Below are positions 27,056 through 39,899 of a DNA stretch of 64,000 bases, in pieces. Each line of letters starts with the position of its first letter. The first letter of the stretch is position 1. Where the stretch lies: assembly GCA_030159075.1 (NCBI GenBank), contig BROG01000548.1:442377-506376 (forward strand), written 5' to 3'. Below the pieces are notes generated by a model, which was not told the origin of the DNA, did not search any database, and saw only the letters and a program-made list of their open reading frames with translations. The DNA is from Atrina japonica. Taxonomy: Eukaryota > Mollusca > Bivalvia > Pterioida > Pinnidae. A program made the position numbers and the translations under genes.

Positions 27056-27795
27056 ATAAACATGCATTTTAAATTGGAGTTCAATTTATAAATCTAATTC
27101 ACAGAAACGATCGCCTTGGGCATTATACCTTTGGTCGTTGTCACTGCTGGTGGACCGTTTGAGTCCCCGAGGGTATACATAAACCTACATAAACATAAAC
27201 CTAGTAATTTGGTACAGCTGATAATCTTATACAGAAGTAATATTTCGAACTCATAACACCATTTAAATTCTAAATTCTTCTAGAGCTTAGATAGTCACCT
27301 TTTTACAGTGGTTACTCTTAGACGGATTTCGGCATTATATATATTTAGATTTAATATTTGACCTTGTATGATACCTCTTTCTCTATAGAAAATAAACATG
27401 TATTTTAAGTTGGAGCTCAACCGATGAAGTCTAATTGACAGAAACGATCATCTTGGACATTCTAACATTGGTATTATGTTTATAATTTTATAACCACTAG
27501 GTCATTGCCACAGCTGGTGAACCGTTGGAGTCCCCGAGGGTATACATAAACCTAGTACCTGGTATTTCGGTACCAGTTGATAATCTTATAATGAAGTAAT
27601 ATTTTGCACTGATAACATCATTTAAATTTTAAACTCGTCTAAAGCTAAGATAGTCATCTTTTTACAGTGGTTACTGTAAGACGGATTTTGTCTAGTACAT
27701 ATTCAGATTTATTATTTGACCTTGTATGATAATTGACTGAAATGATCGTCTTGAGCATTATGAATTTGGTATTATGTTTATAATATTTAGATAGA
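27056..27795 (+). repeat. Dispersed repeat, two tandem ~367-bp units
   Basis: GAGTCCCCGAGGGTATACAT occurs at 27161 and 27528, and the surrounding ~350 bases are repeated (GACAGAAACGAT, TTTTTACAGTGGTTACTCT, TTATTTGACCTTGTATGAT). Other copies are at 34380-34700, 44560-44760, 53570-53800 and, inverted, 59050-59290. No coding capacity. Confidence 0.75.
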
Positions 27796-28365
27796 CGTTT
27801 CCGTTCACTATCAGATCTGGTGTGTAAGTCTCTCGAAGCTAGAGCCTATTCAACATAAATTTATTTCATATTCACAGTCAAAAGCTAATGGATAAATTCT
27901 TGTTACAGGTATATTAATAATAGCGTGCTTAGCCAACATTTCGAAAATATTGCGGTCGATTAAATGAACTTGTTTGCAGATACCCGAAATTTTATTTAAC
28001 TAGTTTAACAATGGTTGTCAAACCGTCTGATATCAATTGAAACCACGCGCTTGAACTTGACTACCCGATTTAGTCTTGATTTGACGTCAGACTCACGAAA
28101 GATGTGACCACTCGGCGGGGAATTTTCATCGACCTTTGACACTTAGAGGTGCTTTTTGTACGGTATTCGTGTTTTTATATTATGATTGTGATTGTGCTAC
28201 TACACATTGGTACCCATGTTTTATCAATCAAAATGGTTATGGGCACAGTGTTTGCACTAGATATTTCCACAAACACAATTAATAATTTCATAGATATTTT
28301 TCACTGTAATTGTTCAGGTAAAGTTCTTGTCATTGGTCATCTAGATACGTATATTTTTCAAACCC

Positions 28366-28384
28366 ACACACACACACACACACA
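28366..28384. repeat. (CA)n microsatellite
   Basis: Nine CA units. Confidence 0.9.
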
Positions 28385-29175
28385 CCAAACCTTTTTACGA
28401 ACTATGTAGGAAATACTGTGGACTCTAATCGTACCCCTTTATAAGGCGACCTGTTCCTATAAATTTTATACAAAAACACAAGATTAAAAAAATAGCTTCA
28501 GCCTAAAAAATTGCAATTTTCAAAACAATGTAAATGTATATATCAGAGCCATCTATTTATCAAAGCTATATAATATATGTCTTGATTGATAAAAGACGAA
28601 TGGCATCTATAGCTTTTTATCATTTTAAAGCACATGTAGTTATATCCATTGATTAAACATGCAAAATGTCTTGTGTCTACCATGCCGAGTACGATTATTT
28701 CATACACACAGAGGCAAATTACGTAGGGATAACTGATATAATAGGGATGGAACAAATATTGTATTTAAAGTCATTTTTTTCGTGAAATATACAAGCGGTA
28801 TACTTATTTCGTTTACCAATGCCATAATTCAGTATTGGTATCGTTGAATTATTTATTTACTTGTCAAATGCTTACTGCTCCATGGTACCTGGTTGCACCT
28901 CAGGATATCCAGAGGTCCTTGTATGCCCAGTATTCACCATATTTGTATATGTATCCTGGACATCTTGTAAATTTATATTATGATATCTGAAATATTTATA
29001 TTGGTACCATTTGCTTCCATTGACTAAAACCTTTATTCTGTTCTTTAACTGATTATGAAGTCATGGCGGAGGTCACCACAAAACAAAGGATACCTATTAT
29101 TTCTTTATACCTGCAGTCATATCTGTATTCTGCAAAGGTTCTCGTTTGTCTTTGTATTGATATAACATATTAACA
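28385..29175. other. No feature seen
   Basis: No credible coding frame, and AT-rich. A 28435-28545 segment resembles loosely the interior of the AAAGGGGCATTAG foldback family, but lacks its ends. Confidence 0.35.
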
Positions 29176-29178
29176 TAC

Positions 29179-29604
29179 AGTCAAGTCTTGATAAACCGCC
29201 ACCTTTTGTTACTTAGTGATTATGGCTGTATATCCACTTTGGCGATGAATTGAATAACGGCATCATGGGAAAAGTAGGGTTACCGTTCTTTGGTATCATA
29301 GATAAATGTATATATTTAATCAACAAAACACAGGACAGCATTCCATATTAAGTAATTATCTTGTTTTTACCTGATCTTATCACTGCTGACTGACTTCACA
29401 CCGGTGATATATAGCAACCAATTAGCCGCTACATTGACCATGATCACAAATGGCGATATATCGAGATAAATGACACTTTAAAAAGGACCTTTGTTTTAAA
29501 TAGAGAGTGGCTGATGGCGATAATAAATTTGGCGTTATAAATTGTATATACTAGCAGGAAAAACGGCGATGAATCGAATGGCGTTAACTCGAGAATTGAC
29601 TGTA
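29179..29604. mobile_element. TIR element (TACAGTCAA... type)
   Basis: The left end TACAGTCAAGTCTTGATAAA, with CCGCCACC after it, is matched inversely at the right by GTTAACTCGAGAATTGACTG. The short element at 35712-35800 has similar ends. Confidence 0.5.
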
Positions 29605-29689
29605 TATTGCTTTTTTTCACATATTTATGAAATAGCTTTAGAAATTTAACTTTTATAGACATATTTATACTGATGACGCTTTTACTATA

Positions 29690-30010
29690 GAGCAAAATAA
29701 ACGTCAAAATCCACCGAACGTTGCTTTGTTTAAACACAAAAACCCGCCGAACATCGCCTGATCGTGTTTTAAACATAACGAAAAGGCGAGGTTCATTGGG
29801 TTTTCGCGTTTATTTTGAAAGGCGACGTTCGGCAAGTTTTCGCGTTTACTTTACAAGACGAAAAGGCGGCGTTCGGCGGGGTTATGCGTTTGGACAACAC
29901 AAAAAGGCGACAAAAGTTGCACGAAAAACCGACAAAAGTTTCACGAAAAGGCGAGATTTTTAAAAGTCTAAAACTGCGCCTTTTTCGTATTAGTTTTCTC
30001 GCCATTTCGC
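29690..30010. repeat. GC-rich segment with ~47-bp repeats (GGCG.CGTTCGG..TTTTCGCGTTT)
   Basis: Three diverged units start AAGGCGAGGTTC, AAGGCGACGTTCGG and AAGGCGGCGTTCGG, followed by inverted CGCCTTTTTCG phrases. CpG is dense against the AT-rich background. Four small open frames here overlap each other on both strands and look like shadows of the repeat. Confidence 0.55.
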
Positions 30011-30099
30011 GTAGGTAATTAAAGATGACAGCCCAACAAACGGCGGTATATTGCATTAGAAGCAACGCGAAAATGCGAAATGGCAGAAATCAGCCACTG

Positions 30100-30212
30100 T
30101 GGTTTTCTCACAAAAATCAGCTTTGGTTCCAGCGGGGCTTGAAGCTGCAATGACCAGAAATGAGAGATTGGTTCAAAACGCGATGCTATAACCACGGCGG
30201 CCCCTGTCATGC
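30100..30212 (-). mobile_element. SINE fragment (tRNA-headed), decayed
   Basis: On the - strand, GGGGCCGCCGTGGTTATAGC and AACCAATCTCTCATTTCTGG keep the order of the SINE head seen at 53172. Confidence 0.4.
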
Positions 30213-30719
30213 AGAATAAAGATGAAACACTCTGTAACATACCGTTGAGTTGAAACGAATGTAAGCGACCAGTATTCGAACTACTAATAATTTTCGATTC
30301 GTATCCGAATATTTGTTTTTTTCTTCATGTGTAATGTTCTAATTCCTTGAGTTACGGTTTACATTTCTCATTACCCGGTAATAGATCGATGTGTGTCTAT
30401 TTCTGTGTATGTATTGTTCTCGGGTTAGTGGACGTTTGAACGCCAAATATTTTGTAATTGAGTATTTAAAAAACACAAGTTAAAGTGGAAATGAAATTTT
30501 GACTCTAGTACCCGAAAATCCGTTACAGAACGTTTCCTTGCCATGGTGACAGGTGATGACAGATGCCATACTGTGAAACATACCGTACTAGACACGTGAC
30601 CGAATGACGTCTTCATATTCGACTATTTGCCGTTTTTGGCTTCTTAAAGAATTTTCGAACATTCTTTTCGGTTCGTTTATAACTGAGAAATTGTTGAGTT
30701 TGGCAAAAAAATAAACAAC

Positions 30720-31330
30720 AACAACAGCAACAACAATACCAACCACAACACCAACGACGACAATAACAACAACCACCACCACCACCATCACAATAAAAAC
30801 AATACCAACGACAAAACAACATCAGCAGCAATGACAACAGCAACAATAACAACCACAATAACATCAACCACCACCACAACAACGACAAAAACAACATCAA
30901 CAGCAATGACAACAACAACAATAACAACAACAATAACATCAACCACCACCACAACAACGACAAAAACAACATCAACAGCAATGACAACAACAAAAATAAC
31001 AACCACAATAACATCAACCACCACCACAACAACGACAAAAACAACATCAGCAGCAATGACAACAGGAACAATAACAACCACAATAACATCAACCACCACC
31101 ACAACAACGACAAAAACAACATCAACAGCAATGACAACAGCTACAATAACAACCACAATAACATCAACCACCACCACAACAATGACAAAAACAACATCAA
31201 CAGCAATGACAACAGCAACAATAACAACCACAATAACATCAACCACCACCACAATAACGACAAAAGTAACAACGACGACAAAAACAACTTCATCAACAAC
31301 AACAATGACAACATCAACAACAACGAAACA
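30720..31330. repeat. 75-bp minisatellite in an AAC-rich tract
   Basis: CAGCAATGAC recurs at exactly 75-base steps (ATGAC at 30831, 30906, 30981, 31056, 31131, 31206), with flanking degenerate AAC/ACC units. Because 75 is divisible by 3, both strands stay open: a Thr-rich frame on + and Val- or Leu-rich frames on -. I judge it non-coding. Confidence 0.95.
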
Positions 31331-31385
31331 ATTGGAAATAGTTCTGAAAATGGATATCAAAAGTTTATTATCTATTGTAAATTAA

Positions 31386-32960
31386 AGCAAGTGATCATAT
31401 TTCCATTTTATCTTCAAATAGTGTATTTGGTGAACATGAAATCTCTCAGGTATTCCAAACATTATTATAAATTATTGCACGCGACCGTAATTGGATGTGG
31501 TATCATATTGTATGTAGAGATATGAAATGTAATATATCTGCCTTTTGGAGGTTTTTGTGTACTGTGACATAAAACTGTAACCTTATATGATGTTTTGACA
31601 CGGTATATTATGACAAGTAACGCTGCTACCAGCCAATGAGATCTGACGCATTAAATATCTCCACTATGATAGCTGTGGCAAGTTTATATACATGATAGCC
31701 AAGTTACAATACAATAACAAAACTGTGTAAGGATTTACAAATAAGAAAAAAATATGAAAAATGAAACTGACTATCCTTAGGGCAAATAAATTTGTAGGGC
31801 TATAGATGAAAATAAATTGGAATTAATTTCAAAGACCATTCATCAAGCAGTATGGATAAAACATTCTTTGTTGTCATGTACTTTGATATCAATCTTAAGC
31901 ATTGGTATTTTGTTATTTTATCATAACAATTACAAGGTATTTGATATATGGCCCCTTTCCACTGGTTGCACAGTACAATGAAGGCGACTTGATTTAACTC
32001 ATTTGAATTTTTGTTAAAGGATTCTTTTATATTCAGCTACAACCTCAGATGACATATTTAAATGACAAAAATATCGAAAATTTGTCTTTAATTGTCACTT
32101 AGAGCCACTCGACGTCTGTATACAGTGGAAGTGATAAGAGAAGGCTTCAGAATTCAATGATTATCGTACGAAACAACACGTTTACAAATTTGTTTGGATA
32201 ATTTTACAACGTAACAGGGACATATACTGATGACAAATACCTACTTGGCGAAGATTTATTATCATCTAGTGTCAAAATATTTCTGACCCCGGGAACTTCA
32301 ACATTATTCCGTACCCCCAAAAGGTAGCACTCATCGATCACAGAACAACTATATCTGGACAAATTTAATATGTTCCGTATTATGGAGCATTATAGCATCC
32401 TCTTTTGCCCTCGCTAGGGCGCGTGCTACCGGGGTAACACTTTAACCAATAGTTAATGTTTCAAAGTTCAAGTGTATAAACGGGAGATGTGCTTACTTCT
32501 TGCAGGTGTGAGTTGTCTATTTGAAACAAAAATCAAAATTGATCAATACGTAGAAACAAGTACTACAACATGAAACTCGTTTTATCTCGACGCTTCAAAT
32601 GGGTAGCGATCACTTTGCTTTCAACATCGGACAAAGTAACAACAAGGGTAAAATGTATCTGAAACTAATACGTTAATGAAAGCAGGTGTGCGATAGCGGA
32701 GAGATAAAAGATCACGGGTAAAAACTTCGATATCAATTGTTTTTGACAAATTCAAAACAATATATATCATGGATATGCTTTGTCTAAATTAAAGAAGTCG
32801 GCTGTGTATAAATTCACCGGTATATCAAGGATTATGGTTTCAAAGTTACTAGTATTTTTGAATATCGATGAATTTTGTTGAATTAAATTATTTTCTCCGT
32901 TTCGAATATCAGACCATGAATAAGTCCTTTTTACTGTTATCTATCTTGAGCAGTCATGGC
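31386..32960. other. No feature seen
   Basis: No repeat family or credible open frame recognised in this ~1.6-kb stretch. A CpG-bearing patch lies at 32390-32440. Confidence 0.4.
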
Positions 32961-32967
32961 AGATTCA

Positions 32968-33415
<448 letters not shown>

Positions 33416-33511
33416 CATGGAAAAGCCAACTTAACAGAGCATACCCTCGGACCTTACTTATCATGTTTTATATTTAAATAAACAATATCTTACACAAAGC
33501 TTCATCCTTGC
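33416..33511 (+). repeat. Flank shared with 5220-5350 (AAACATGGAAAAGCCA...)
   Basis: AAACATGGAAAAGCCAACTT through ACAATATCTTACACAAAGCT repeats the sequence 3' of the first element copy, up to the same hairpin arm and (GA)n. The repeated block is therefore larger than the iteron element. Confidence 0.7.
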
Positions 33512-33634
<123 letters not shown>

Positions 33635-33761
33635 AGAGAATGGAATGTGTTCCAAATCAGGGAAAAGAAGGCCTGATATTTGGTGATAGTAAAATGAAAA
33701 AGGAATGCTATAATGAAACAAACAAAAAGGACCAAACAATACAAACAATATTTATTTAGAA
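33635..33761 (+). repeat. Partial third copy of the (GA)n-linked unit
   Basis: Repeats 33089-33214 at an offset of 546 bases and stops abruptly at ATTTATTTAGAAT, so the array holds about 1.2 units. Confidence 0.75.
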
Positions 33762-33774
33762 TGTTACAAATTGT

Positions 33775-33978
33775 TTGGTTTGAATAATGTTTTATGCCAC
33801 ACTCAACAATTTTTCAATTATCTGATGGCTCCATAATTTCAATGGCGTTTGAAAGAAGCCGGTTACTCTCACAAAAACTGCTTATGTTTCAGTTGGGTTC
33901 GAATTAGAGCTGTCCAGAAGTGAGAGACTTCATGGTTCAAGGCATGAAGCTTTAACCACTCGCAGGAGGCCCTCTACA
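33775..33978 (-). mobile_element. tRNA-Ser/Leu-headed SINE
   Basis: On the - strand the head has CGAGTGGTTAAAGCTTCATG, a weak B box (inverse of GGGTTCGAATTAG), and the tail has TTGAGTGTGGCATAAAACAT (33784-33803). Same family as 52945-53172. Confidence 0.65.
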
Positions 33979-34379
33979 ATGTTTTAAAAACAGGATAATG
34001 TCGTAATGTGTCGATTAAGTTTTCTATATATTAATTTCATTCATTATTGATGGTTTAATGTGTACTTTGAATGCTTTTCAGAAAAAACCAACATGTTGTG
34101 TTTTCGCTTTAATTTCAATTTAATGGAAATGCAATAAACAACATTTGTGTAGTTGAAAGAAAATTCAACGAAATTGTGTTAACTTACACTTCATTTGATT
34201 GGATGAAAATGTTAGATTAAATCTGTATAACCTACTTTGTTATCACGCGAGGAACTACCTCGGCCGTTGCCAGGACAACAAGTACAGCTGTTCAATATAT
34301 CATTGCGTTCCATTATCAACAATTGTTTTTGTGTTGTGTTATATTCCTTAGATATCGTTATTAAATTTGAAAATTGAAT

Positions 34380-34700
34380 TGAGGGTATACATAAACCTAG
34401 TTCCAGGTATTTCGGTACCAGCTGTTCATCTTATACTAAAGTAATATTTGGCATTGTTAACATCATATAAATTCGAAAATTTTCTAAAGCTAAGATAGTC
34501 ATTTTTTTTTTACAGTGGTTACTCTTTGACGGATTTCGACTATACTTTTAGATATATTATTTGGCCTTGCATAATACCACTTTATCTTTTAAAAAAAACA
34601 TATACTTTTCAAATTGGAGCTCAACTGATGAAGTCTAATTGACAGAAACGATATCGTCTTGAGCATTATAACTTTGGTATTATGTTTATAATATTTAAAT
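34380..34700 (+). repeat. Dispersed ~350-bp repeat, single copy
   Basis: GAGGGTATACATAAACCTAG, TTTTTACAGTGGTTACTCTT and TTATTTGGCCTTGCATAATA align with 27056-27795 in order. Confidence 0.7.
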
Positions 34701-35130
34701 GTTTGTTATTTTTAGCTTTTTATTAAATCAATAGAATTAGCGTTTTTACTGAAAAGTTAATGTAAATCCTGAATCATTTTCCAGCTAAAATACCGTACAT
34801 TTGTAACAACATGGAAAAGTTAATGTTAATCCTTAATCATATTGCAGCTAAAATACCGTACATTTGTAACAACATGGATGGTACAAATACTAGTAATCAT
34901 GTGTACAAAATTAATTTTCTTACCATTGTAATGACGTCATGTTTGTATCTTCATAAATTACCACTTATCCTAAAATCACTTTTTCAGGTCAAATTTCATC
35001 AATCATCTTTATTGGTCTTTCCCACAAGTTTAGCGTATTATATTTATTTATTTTGTACTTTTATCAAACTGTGATAGTGTTAATATTCGTGTAAGGACAT
35101 TTCCTACGATATATTGTCCCTTCCTATCCT
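34701..35130. other. Short local duplication, otherwise nothing
   Basis: 'AAAAGTTAATGT.AATCCT.AATCAT' through AGCTAAAATACCGTACATTTGTAACAACATGG occurs twice (34753-34812 and 34814-34876). An 87-codon + strand frame (34811-35074) crosses the duplication and has no family resemblance. Confidence 0.5.
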
Positions 35131-35279
35131 AAAAACCATAACAGACTTATCTAAAAATGAATAGAGAAAACCATACCATTTGGATCTTCAGGGTTGACAG
35201 GGCGTATAAAAAACTGAAAAATGCATGATTGATTGTCGTATGTAGTTTCAAAAGTATGAACGTATAATTTTTTTTTAAA

Positions 35280-35570
35280 TTTCCTGATTATTTGAACATT
35301 ACTGTTAAAGTGAAAATGAAAAGTACCACTTGGTATTCGAAACTCCAAGTCCATTTGAAAACGACAAATTGGATATACATATGGTCTCAACATGAAGAAC
35401 AATTGCGAATACCAAACGGTACGGGACCAGGTGTCCTGAAGGAGCCAGCATCCTCTGTTAGCATGACACACCCGTGGCAAATGTTCCATGGAAACCTCAA
35501 GTTCAGTGAAAATTGTCAAGTTCTTTGAAAAGGTCAAGCTCGGTGAAGATATAACAGCATAATCAACCAG
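35280..35570. repeat. Dispersed repeat (GAACAATTGCGAATaCCAA family)
   Basis: The 35365-35440 part (ATATACATATGGTCTCAACA, GAACAATTGCGAATACC, GGGACCAGGTG) recurs at 43018-43095. A 128-codon - strand frame (35151-35537) runs through it and is best read as chance within the repeat. Confidence 0.5.
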
Positions 35571-35711
35571 GTCAGCCGTTGACTGCGAATTGGCCTAAAT
35601 GGGTTTTGTACAGTTTATATAGGGAATTCACAAGGAGTATCGCTCTTTTTCATATCCGCGCTATTTGATGAACGATACCTATCTATGAAAGGCCGATTGG
35701 ACATTATATAT

Positions 35712-35800
35712 TATACAGTTCATCCCCGATATACCGCCACCTATTGTTTCATTAATTTTGTCGGTATAACAGGTTTTGCAATATATCAAGGTTTACTGTT
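35712..35800. mobile_element. Short TIR element (ACAGTtcAtCC...GGTTTACTGT)
   Basis: Left ACAGTTCATCCCCGATATAC and right AATATATCAAGGTTTACTGT are imperfect inverted ends. Similar to 29179-29604. Confidence 0.45.
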
Positions 35801-36424
35801 CTCGAGGTGTGATCGTCATGACATGTCTTAATTACTGAAGTATTTCATATCCTGTTTACAATTCACTATCGTAAATTCGGACAAAAATGACTTGTATTTT
35901 CCCCCCCCCCCCAAATATGCACAAATTTCCAATATTTCAAACATGTTGTATGTTTCAAATATTGTTTTCTCTGTTTTAGTTAAAATTCTGTATATTTTTC
36001 CAAATTTTTTAAGGATCCTGGGTCAGGAATTTAGGTGGTAGGAGGGCCCCTGTAACTGTTAATGTAATACTTGCTGCTGATTTTTTATATTAGATCCTAA
36101 ATCTATAGGTGATTAATTTTTTTCAGTTTTTAAATTAAATTGATTCTGCAATAAGATAAAATAAACAAGTAAGTACAAACGTACCTTTCATTCAAAATGT
36201 TTGAATATATTTATTTATTTATGATTCTCGATCATTATAATAAGCCAATGTAAATATTTTTTGATAATGCTTTTAATGTAATATTTGTTAACAAAATTTG
36301 TTTAATGCACTAATAAATTAATGATTAACTTGTACCGAATCTAGTTTGCAGATGACTTCAGTTTCTCAAAGTCAATATTCAGGTAAAACGAATTAAACTT
36401 AGTATAATACAAACGACAATATCT

Positions 36425-36427
36425 ATA

Positions 36428-36469
<42 letters not shown>

Positions 36470-36470
36470 C
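36425..36470. repeat. (ATCT)n microsatellite
   Basis: About eleven ATCT units. Confidence 0.95.
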
Positions 36471-36889
36471 ATACGAATATGTATTCCATACTCCTATACA
36501 AGAGTCACAAATTGCATTGAATTGTTAACACAAGATATAATTGTTACGTTGAAGTGTTTTTACATTGAGTCCCTGTGGTGAATTCTCACTTCAATCTACC
36601 TGTCATGATTTGTATAAATGATTTTAAATATAAACCCTCTACAAATTACACAATTTAGGGTGTATTATTTTGTGGGAAAATGGAGCGAGAACTATATTGC
36701 TCCCCACGTGTTCTTTTGAATCACTTAGTTAAGTAAACACTTGTTACGTTTATGATTTCCTATGAGATCATTGACGGAATCTCGTGTGTTTTGGTGTCTA
36801 GTCTGGTTCATATAGTAGATGTTAATTATATTGCTGACCTTCGTCACTACAGATAACTCGCCCAGTAATAGTAAACCATCTATATTTAT

Positions 36890-37010
36890 TTGACGTCATT
36901 GTCATCGTCATCGTCGTCATTGTCATCATCAGTGTTTTCATATTAATCATAATCTTCATCATCATCATCGTCGTCGTCATCATCATTCTGTACCTTCTTC
37001 TTCATCATGA
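36890..37010. repeat. Imperfect (CAT/CGT)n trinucleotide tract
   Basis: ATCATCGTCGTC-type units with interruptions. Confidence 0.85.
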
Positions 37011-39430
37011 ATTAAAAATGTATGCCATTGATCTTAATAATATTTTTATCTGATAGCATGATCGATATAAATCCTTGTCATTTTTCCTACAAGTATAAAC
37101 TTTTTTTCAGTTGCTGACATTTACACAGTTATATTGTTGGACACATACAAGTATTCAAAAACACAAAACACATAGAAATAAACATTCAAATATCCATAAA
37201 CACGAAGAATGAATTCCGACGTGATCCACGCCCAGTATTCTAATTTCAAATATTCGCCAGTCACGTTCGAACAAAAGAATTAAATATCGGCAACGATTGA
37301 ATTTGACGGCGCTTGTTTATTGTAAACTAAAGAAAAAAGTAAAATTCTAAAAATGTCAATGCTGTCAAGTTTGTATTCCCATATTTCTGCATTTATCTGG
37401 ATTACTAATTTCATAGCACCATTTGAAAATTAATTTTGATATAGTAACGTGGCCTTGGTCCATGATATGTTGTTGAATTAATCGAGGCGTTATCCTTAAT
37501 TAATTAATTTTTTTTTAGTTTTATGAATATACATTTACGCCTTTACGTATACAAAATGTATTTTCCTTTAAACCAATGTCATTATATCGTGCAATATTTA
37601 ATCAGGTATATGTTAAGATGTATTGAATTCTATTTGCAAGAAATGTATCGATAATACGCACAGAAGGTGAATTTCTACATCAGTGATTTGCTCTTCAAGT
37701 CTATATCGTCTTTGATGTACTTTCTTTGTCGTTTTTTCACTTTTAACCCATTTTTGATTTCATGGCGCCAATAAATACTGTTGTAGACAGCGAGAAGAGG
37801 CTGGACAGAATGAAGAAGTCGTTATGTTGATGTCGCTGTGTAGAGTTTTATTGCCCCGGCAGACCCTTTGTACACCTGTACTACCACAGAAGCAACAATT
37901 ATAAACTGAAAAGTTAATTATCTTTGAATACATCGGAACTCATTTAAAATGCCTTCTATATTTGAGCATCAAGCGACTTAATCAAATAAAATCGTTTAAT
38001 CTATTTCCAATGGGCATGGCATTCAAAAAGAGATCATTTTGTAGCATTAAAGTCTTTTTCACGAAATTGAAGAATTTTTATTCAAAGGGAAAGAAAACAC
38101 GTAAAAACAAAACAATTTAAAACTGAAGACATCCACTATCAGGACAGCGAAATAAGACACGTAGTTAAAAAACCTAAATATAATTTTTTAGAAACTAGCA
38201 AACAAGTAAACATCTGTAAAGTCTTATTTGCGATGTTTACCATTAAACGTCTTTAAATCTTAAAACGAAAATTTATCTTTTATCTTTATAATTCAATAAC
38301 AAGTCAGTTAAATTTTCAGTTTAGTGAACTTTTAAAGTACGTCAGTTGAAAGACACAATTTCTGTCGTATAACTGATACAGCACAATATTAATATAAAAA
38401 TAATGATCTTAATACAAATTTACATGTCCGTGAACATGTTCTGTGATGGGCGTATCCAAATCTGCCTTCTCTCATTAATGACTTCCCCAGGGACTGGAAC
38501 CAAATTATAGGGCGGCCAGAAATACCTAAATAGAAATGCATGCTAAACGTTGCGGCTTATCGAGGAAAATACTGCAATTGTACAGGTGTGGAGAGTAGAG
38601 ACACAAAACAAGATATCTTGGGGCAGATTTCTCCTATTTGTCCTCGTACAAATTATCAAGCACTGTCTGTCAAACACCATTTCACCATTATTGCAATAAC
38701 TGAATCATCATTTTGACAAAGAACGATACTTCTGGTGTCGTTAAGAATAGGCTCAAAATCAATGCATTGTCACTCGTAGACCACGGATGATGTCTAGCAA
38801 ATTACTTCCAAGATGAAATTTCAATTTTTGTCTCTCAAATATTACTTGCGAATTGTGTTGTCCATACATTTGATGATTCGTAAAAATGTATTTGGTTTCA
38901 AATTCGTCGTTTAACGGATTTTCCTTTCATATACTTACGGAGTGGACAGAACCGTAATGATGCTACAGACGGATGCTTTATTACTCATACAAAACGAAGA
39001 ATTAGCATTTTTAGTGCAAGATAGTCTTTCAAAATTAATCGAAATCAAAACGTTATGCATTTCATAATAATATTTAATGTTTGTCGCTTATTATTATTTT
39101 AGAAACACACGCCGGTTGCAGTATATGCCGATATAACGAAAACGGGAAAATAAAAGAAAAACTTTTCTTTTCATGAAATTTACAACCTGATGTAAGACTT
39201 TATATCGTCGGATCTAAATTGATTGTGAAAAAATATACATATATGTATAGATACATACCAATCTGACCTACTCTGTGTTTTGCAGTTTCAACAATGTGAC
39301 AATTTATCAATATTTAAAAATAATACAAAAGCTGTATAAAAATAGAACCCAAAACAAATACCGAAGACGGTTGTTTCTGTAAATCATACACTTCATCATA
39401 TCGCTGATAACGCCTTTGTATGTAATTATT
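37011..39430. other. No feature seen
   Basis: 2.4 kb with no recognisable gene, RNA or repeat. Short TTAATTAATTAATTT at 37497. Confidence 0.4.
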
Positions 39431-39432
39431 TT

Positions 39433-39791
39433 AAAGGGGCATTAGCCGTGTTTAACAAATTCATAATTTCGATTTTTCCACTTTTACTACTTGTACTTGA
39501 TGTACAACAACAAATAAGAGCTATACACGGGCATAAAAATCATATATTCCTATATATTTTGTGAAAATAAGGTCAGGTCCAATGTGGTATTCATATACAA
39601 ATAGTGAGGTTGAGTTAATCAATTGCTATTGAAAAAGTGCGAAACCTGGTTTTTAAAGTATATTTTTTTACAAAATATATAGAAATTTAAGAATTTTTAT
39701 GCTTGTGTATATCTCTATTTTGTTATTGCATATCAATCTTAGCAGTAAAATGAAAGAACCTTTTTTTGAAAAACACAACTGATGCCCCTTT
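39433..39791. mobile_element. Foldback MITE (AAAGGGGCATTAG family), best copy
   Basis: Left AAAGGGGCATTAGCCGTGTT and right AACACAACTGATGCCCCTTT are inverted ends. Interior phrases CCTATATATTTTGTGAAAAT and TTTTTTTACAAAATATATAG are also mutually inverted, so nearly the whole ~359 bases folds back. No open frame. Confidence 0.8.
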
Positions 39792-39852
39792 GACGTAAAG
39801 CACCATACAAATAACTTTTATATTAAATGATTTAAACTTTTCTCTTATTTAC

Positions 39853-39898
39853 TTGTCATTTTCAAATAGATAAACATTCATCTATTTGAAAATGACAA
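39853..39898. repeat. Perfect 18-bp inverted repeat, 10-base loop
   Basis: TTGTCATTTTCAAATAGA (39853-39870) and its exact inverse TCTATTTGAAAATGACAA (39881-39898), with imperfect pairing continuing outside (CTTTTCTCTTATTT against GAAGAGAAATTTTAAG). Confidence 0.85.
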
Positions 39899-39899
39899 C

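Noticed and set aside
30613..31385. Thr-rich and Val/Leu-rich open frames that could be taken for mucin or membrane proteins
   Set aside because: They are products of the 75-bp minisatellite, open on both strands at once.
35151..35537. 128-codon - strand open frame
   Set aside because: It runs through a dispersed repeat that recurs at 43.0 kb, where the frame is not kept.
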